Source: Streptomyces albireticuli (GTDB lineage Bacteria; Actinomycetota; Actinomycetes; Streptomycetales; Streptomycetaceae). Taken from it: a stretch of 64,000 nt of DNA. Made by a program: the position numbers and the translations under genes. The DNA is taken from contig NZ_JAJQQS010000004.1 in assembly GCF_021228125.1 (NCBI RefSeq), forward strand, positions 434,001 to 498,000. Reading direction: 5' to 3'. Shown in pieces: positions 63,176-64,000 of this stretch (the stretch's first letter is position 1; every line of letters begins with the position of its first letter). The notes under the pieces are model-generated. The model did not search any database. It had not been told where the DNA came from and saw only the letters and a list, made by a program, of their open reading frames with translations.

Positions 63176-64000
63176 CGCGCCGGGGATATGCCCGGCCCGT
63201 CCCCTCCGGCCGCGCCGGGGCCGGCCGCCGACCCCGGCGTCCCCGCGGACCCCGTCGGCTCGCCCGCCGCCAGCAGCCGCTCGGCCTCGCCTCGGTGCAG
63301 ACCGGCCGCCGGCGGGTCGCCGAGCCGCTCCAGGGTGTCCGCGAGCCTCAGCCGCACCGCGGCCTCCAGCCGGACGTCACCGGCCTGCCGCGCCTGCTCC
63401 ACGGCCTCCAGACAGGTGCGCAGCGCCTCCTGCGGGCGGCCCGCGTACTCCTGCACCCGGGCGATCTCGCCGAGCGCCCGCGCGTGGCCCGGCAGATCGC
63501 GCAGCCGCCGGTACGTGGCCGCCGCCGCGCGCCAGTCGCGCAGGGCCTCGCCCCACTCCCCCGCGTAGGTGTGCACCGCGCCCAGCCGCCCGTACAGCCT
63601 CGCCTCGTCCGCCGGCTCACCCCTCGTCAGGCGCAGCTCCAGCGCCCGCCGGTACCAGTCGGCGGCCCGCTGCCAGTCGCCCAGCTCCTGGTGCGAGGCG
63701 GCGATGGACTCCAGCGAACGGCTCGTGGCGTACGGGTCGGACGCCTCGCGCGCCGAGTCCAGGGCCTCGCGGTAGCGGCCCAGGGCGGTACGGGTGCGGC
63801 CGGCGCGCGCGTCCAGGTCACCGAGGTTCAGCAGCGCCGCCGCCTTCTCCAGCGGCATCTCGCAGCGCTGCGCGACGTCGAGGACGAGCTGGTGCAGCCC
63901 GTAGAGCTCCGGCCCCGCCTCCTCGGCGCCCAGATGGGCCGTCAGGGCGCGGGTCAGCGCGGAGACCAGCCGCCGGGCGAGGGTGTCCAGCCTGCCGTCC
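63130..64000 (-). CDS. TPR-repeat protein (5' end beyond window)
   Basis: C-terminal 289 codons of a larger protein. At least four tetratricopeptide-like helix pairs: LLNLGDLDARAGRTRTALGRYREALDSA, SIAASHQELGDWQRAADWYRRALEL, LYGRLGAVHTYAGEWGEALRDWRAA and LGEIARVQEYAGRPQEALRTCLEAV. Then RLRLADTLERLGDPPAAGLHRGEAERLL and a Gly/Ala/Pro tail. TPRs mediate protein binding. The tail ends inside the 129-bp repeat. The start lies off the right edge (beyond 64000), and any N-terminal domain (regulatory or enzymatic) is not visible. It may continue in the order of ald in other Streptomyces. Confidence 0.8.
   Translation of the reverse strand, partial: DGRLDTLARRLVSALTRALTAHLGAEEAGPELYGLHQLVLDVAQRCEMPLEKAAALLNLGDLDARAGRTRTALGRYREALDSAREASDPYATSRSLESIAASHQELGDWQRAADWYRRALELRLTRGEPADEARLYGRLGAVHTYAGEWGEALRDWRAAAATYRRLRDLPGHARALGEIARVQEYAGRPQEALRTCLEAVEQARQAGDVRLEAAVRLRLADTLERLGDPPAAGLHRGEAERLLAAGEPTGSAGTPGSAAGPGAAGGDGPGISPARAPGVPRPQPGPHGG

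Overview
The window is a chromosomal segment of a Streptomyces-type actinomycete. Evidence is the very high G+C with strong third-position bias, frequent GTG/TTG starts, 4-nt ATGA/GTGA gene overlaps, and marker proteins such as a Streptomyces subtilisin inhibitor, streptogrisin-like proteases, a SepF-like protein of the SflA type and an actinobacterial gas vesicle cluster. From memory, the order lipase - DnaE2 - SflA - Der/CMK/TyrA - ScpA/ScpB/ParA - Ald resembles the S. coelicolor SCO173x-177x region. That comparison could not be run here.

Layout. 1-6.2 kb: an iron-boxed NRPS-independent siderophore operon on the minus strand (ATP-grasp, two IucA/IucC synthetases, PLP decarboxylase running off the left edge). 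6.2-10.6 kb: a carboxyltransferase, a 5'-truncated TnpB with a 3' hairpin, a DUF402 protein and a secreted lipase. 10.7-15.5 kb: a mutagenesis module (a Y-family polymerase-like protein without recognisable catalytic acids, plus DnaE2) behind a near-consensus LexA box. 15.5-17.7 kb: a membrane protein and a degenerate terpene-synthase-like protein. 17.7-27.7 kb: a peptide importer (two permeases, lipoprotein, fused double ATPase), a protease inhibitor, two streptogrisin-like proteases and a slipin. 28-31.1 kb: an operon of two LLM flavin monooxygenases and a DUF1684 protein. 31.6-39.9 kb: a DUF5685 protein with a cysteine-rich tail, sflA, acyl-CoA dehydrogenase, a heptanucleotide G-rich array, an MFS exporter, a PIG-V-like glycosyltransferase, a PAP2 phosphatase and an I78 inhibitor.

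40.3-45.7 kb: a compact gas vesicle operon (gvpO-A-F-G-J-L-S-K) followed by a stand-alone cytochrome oxidase subunit I gene. 45.7-49.5 kb: a GT4 glycosyltransferase pair and two conserved hypotheticals. 49.6-53.8 kb: der, plsC, cmk and tyrA. 54-56.2 kb: a DUF952 protein and two RlaP-type nucleotidyltransferases facing each other across an inverted dispersed repeat. 56.2-61 kb: a ParA - small unknown - ScpA - ScpB - pseudouridine synthase operon. 61.2-64 kb: alanine dehydrogenase, a repeat-filled intergenic region with 129-bp units, and a TPR protein running off the right edge.

Most of the window is conserved Streptomyces core. Parts that look accessory or less ordinary are the siderophore operon, the TnpB remnant, the protease/inhibitor/importer group, the gas vesicle plus oxidase block and several repeat arrays. 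No rRNA, tRNA or CRISPR array was recognised. I found no clear wholly new system; the best leads are listed as findings.
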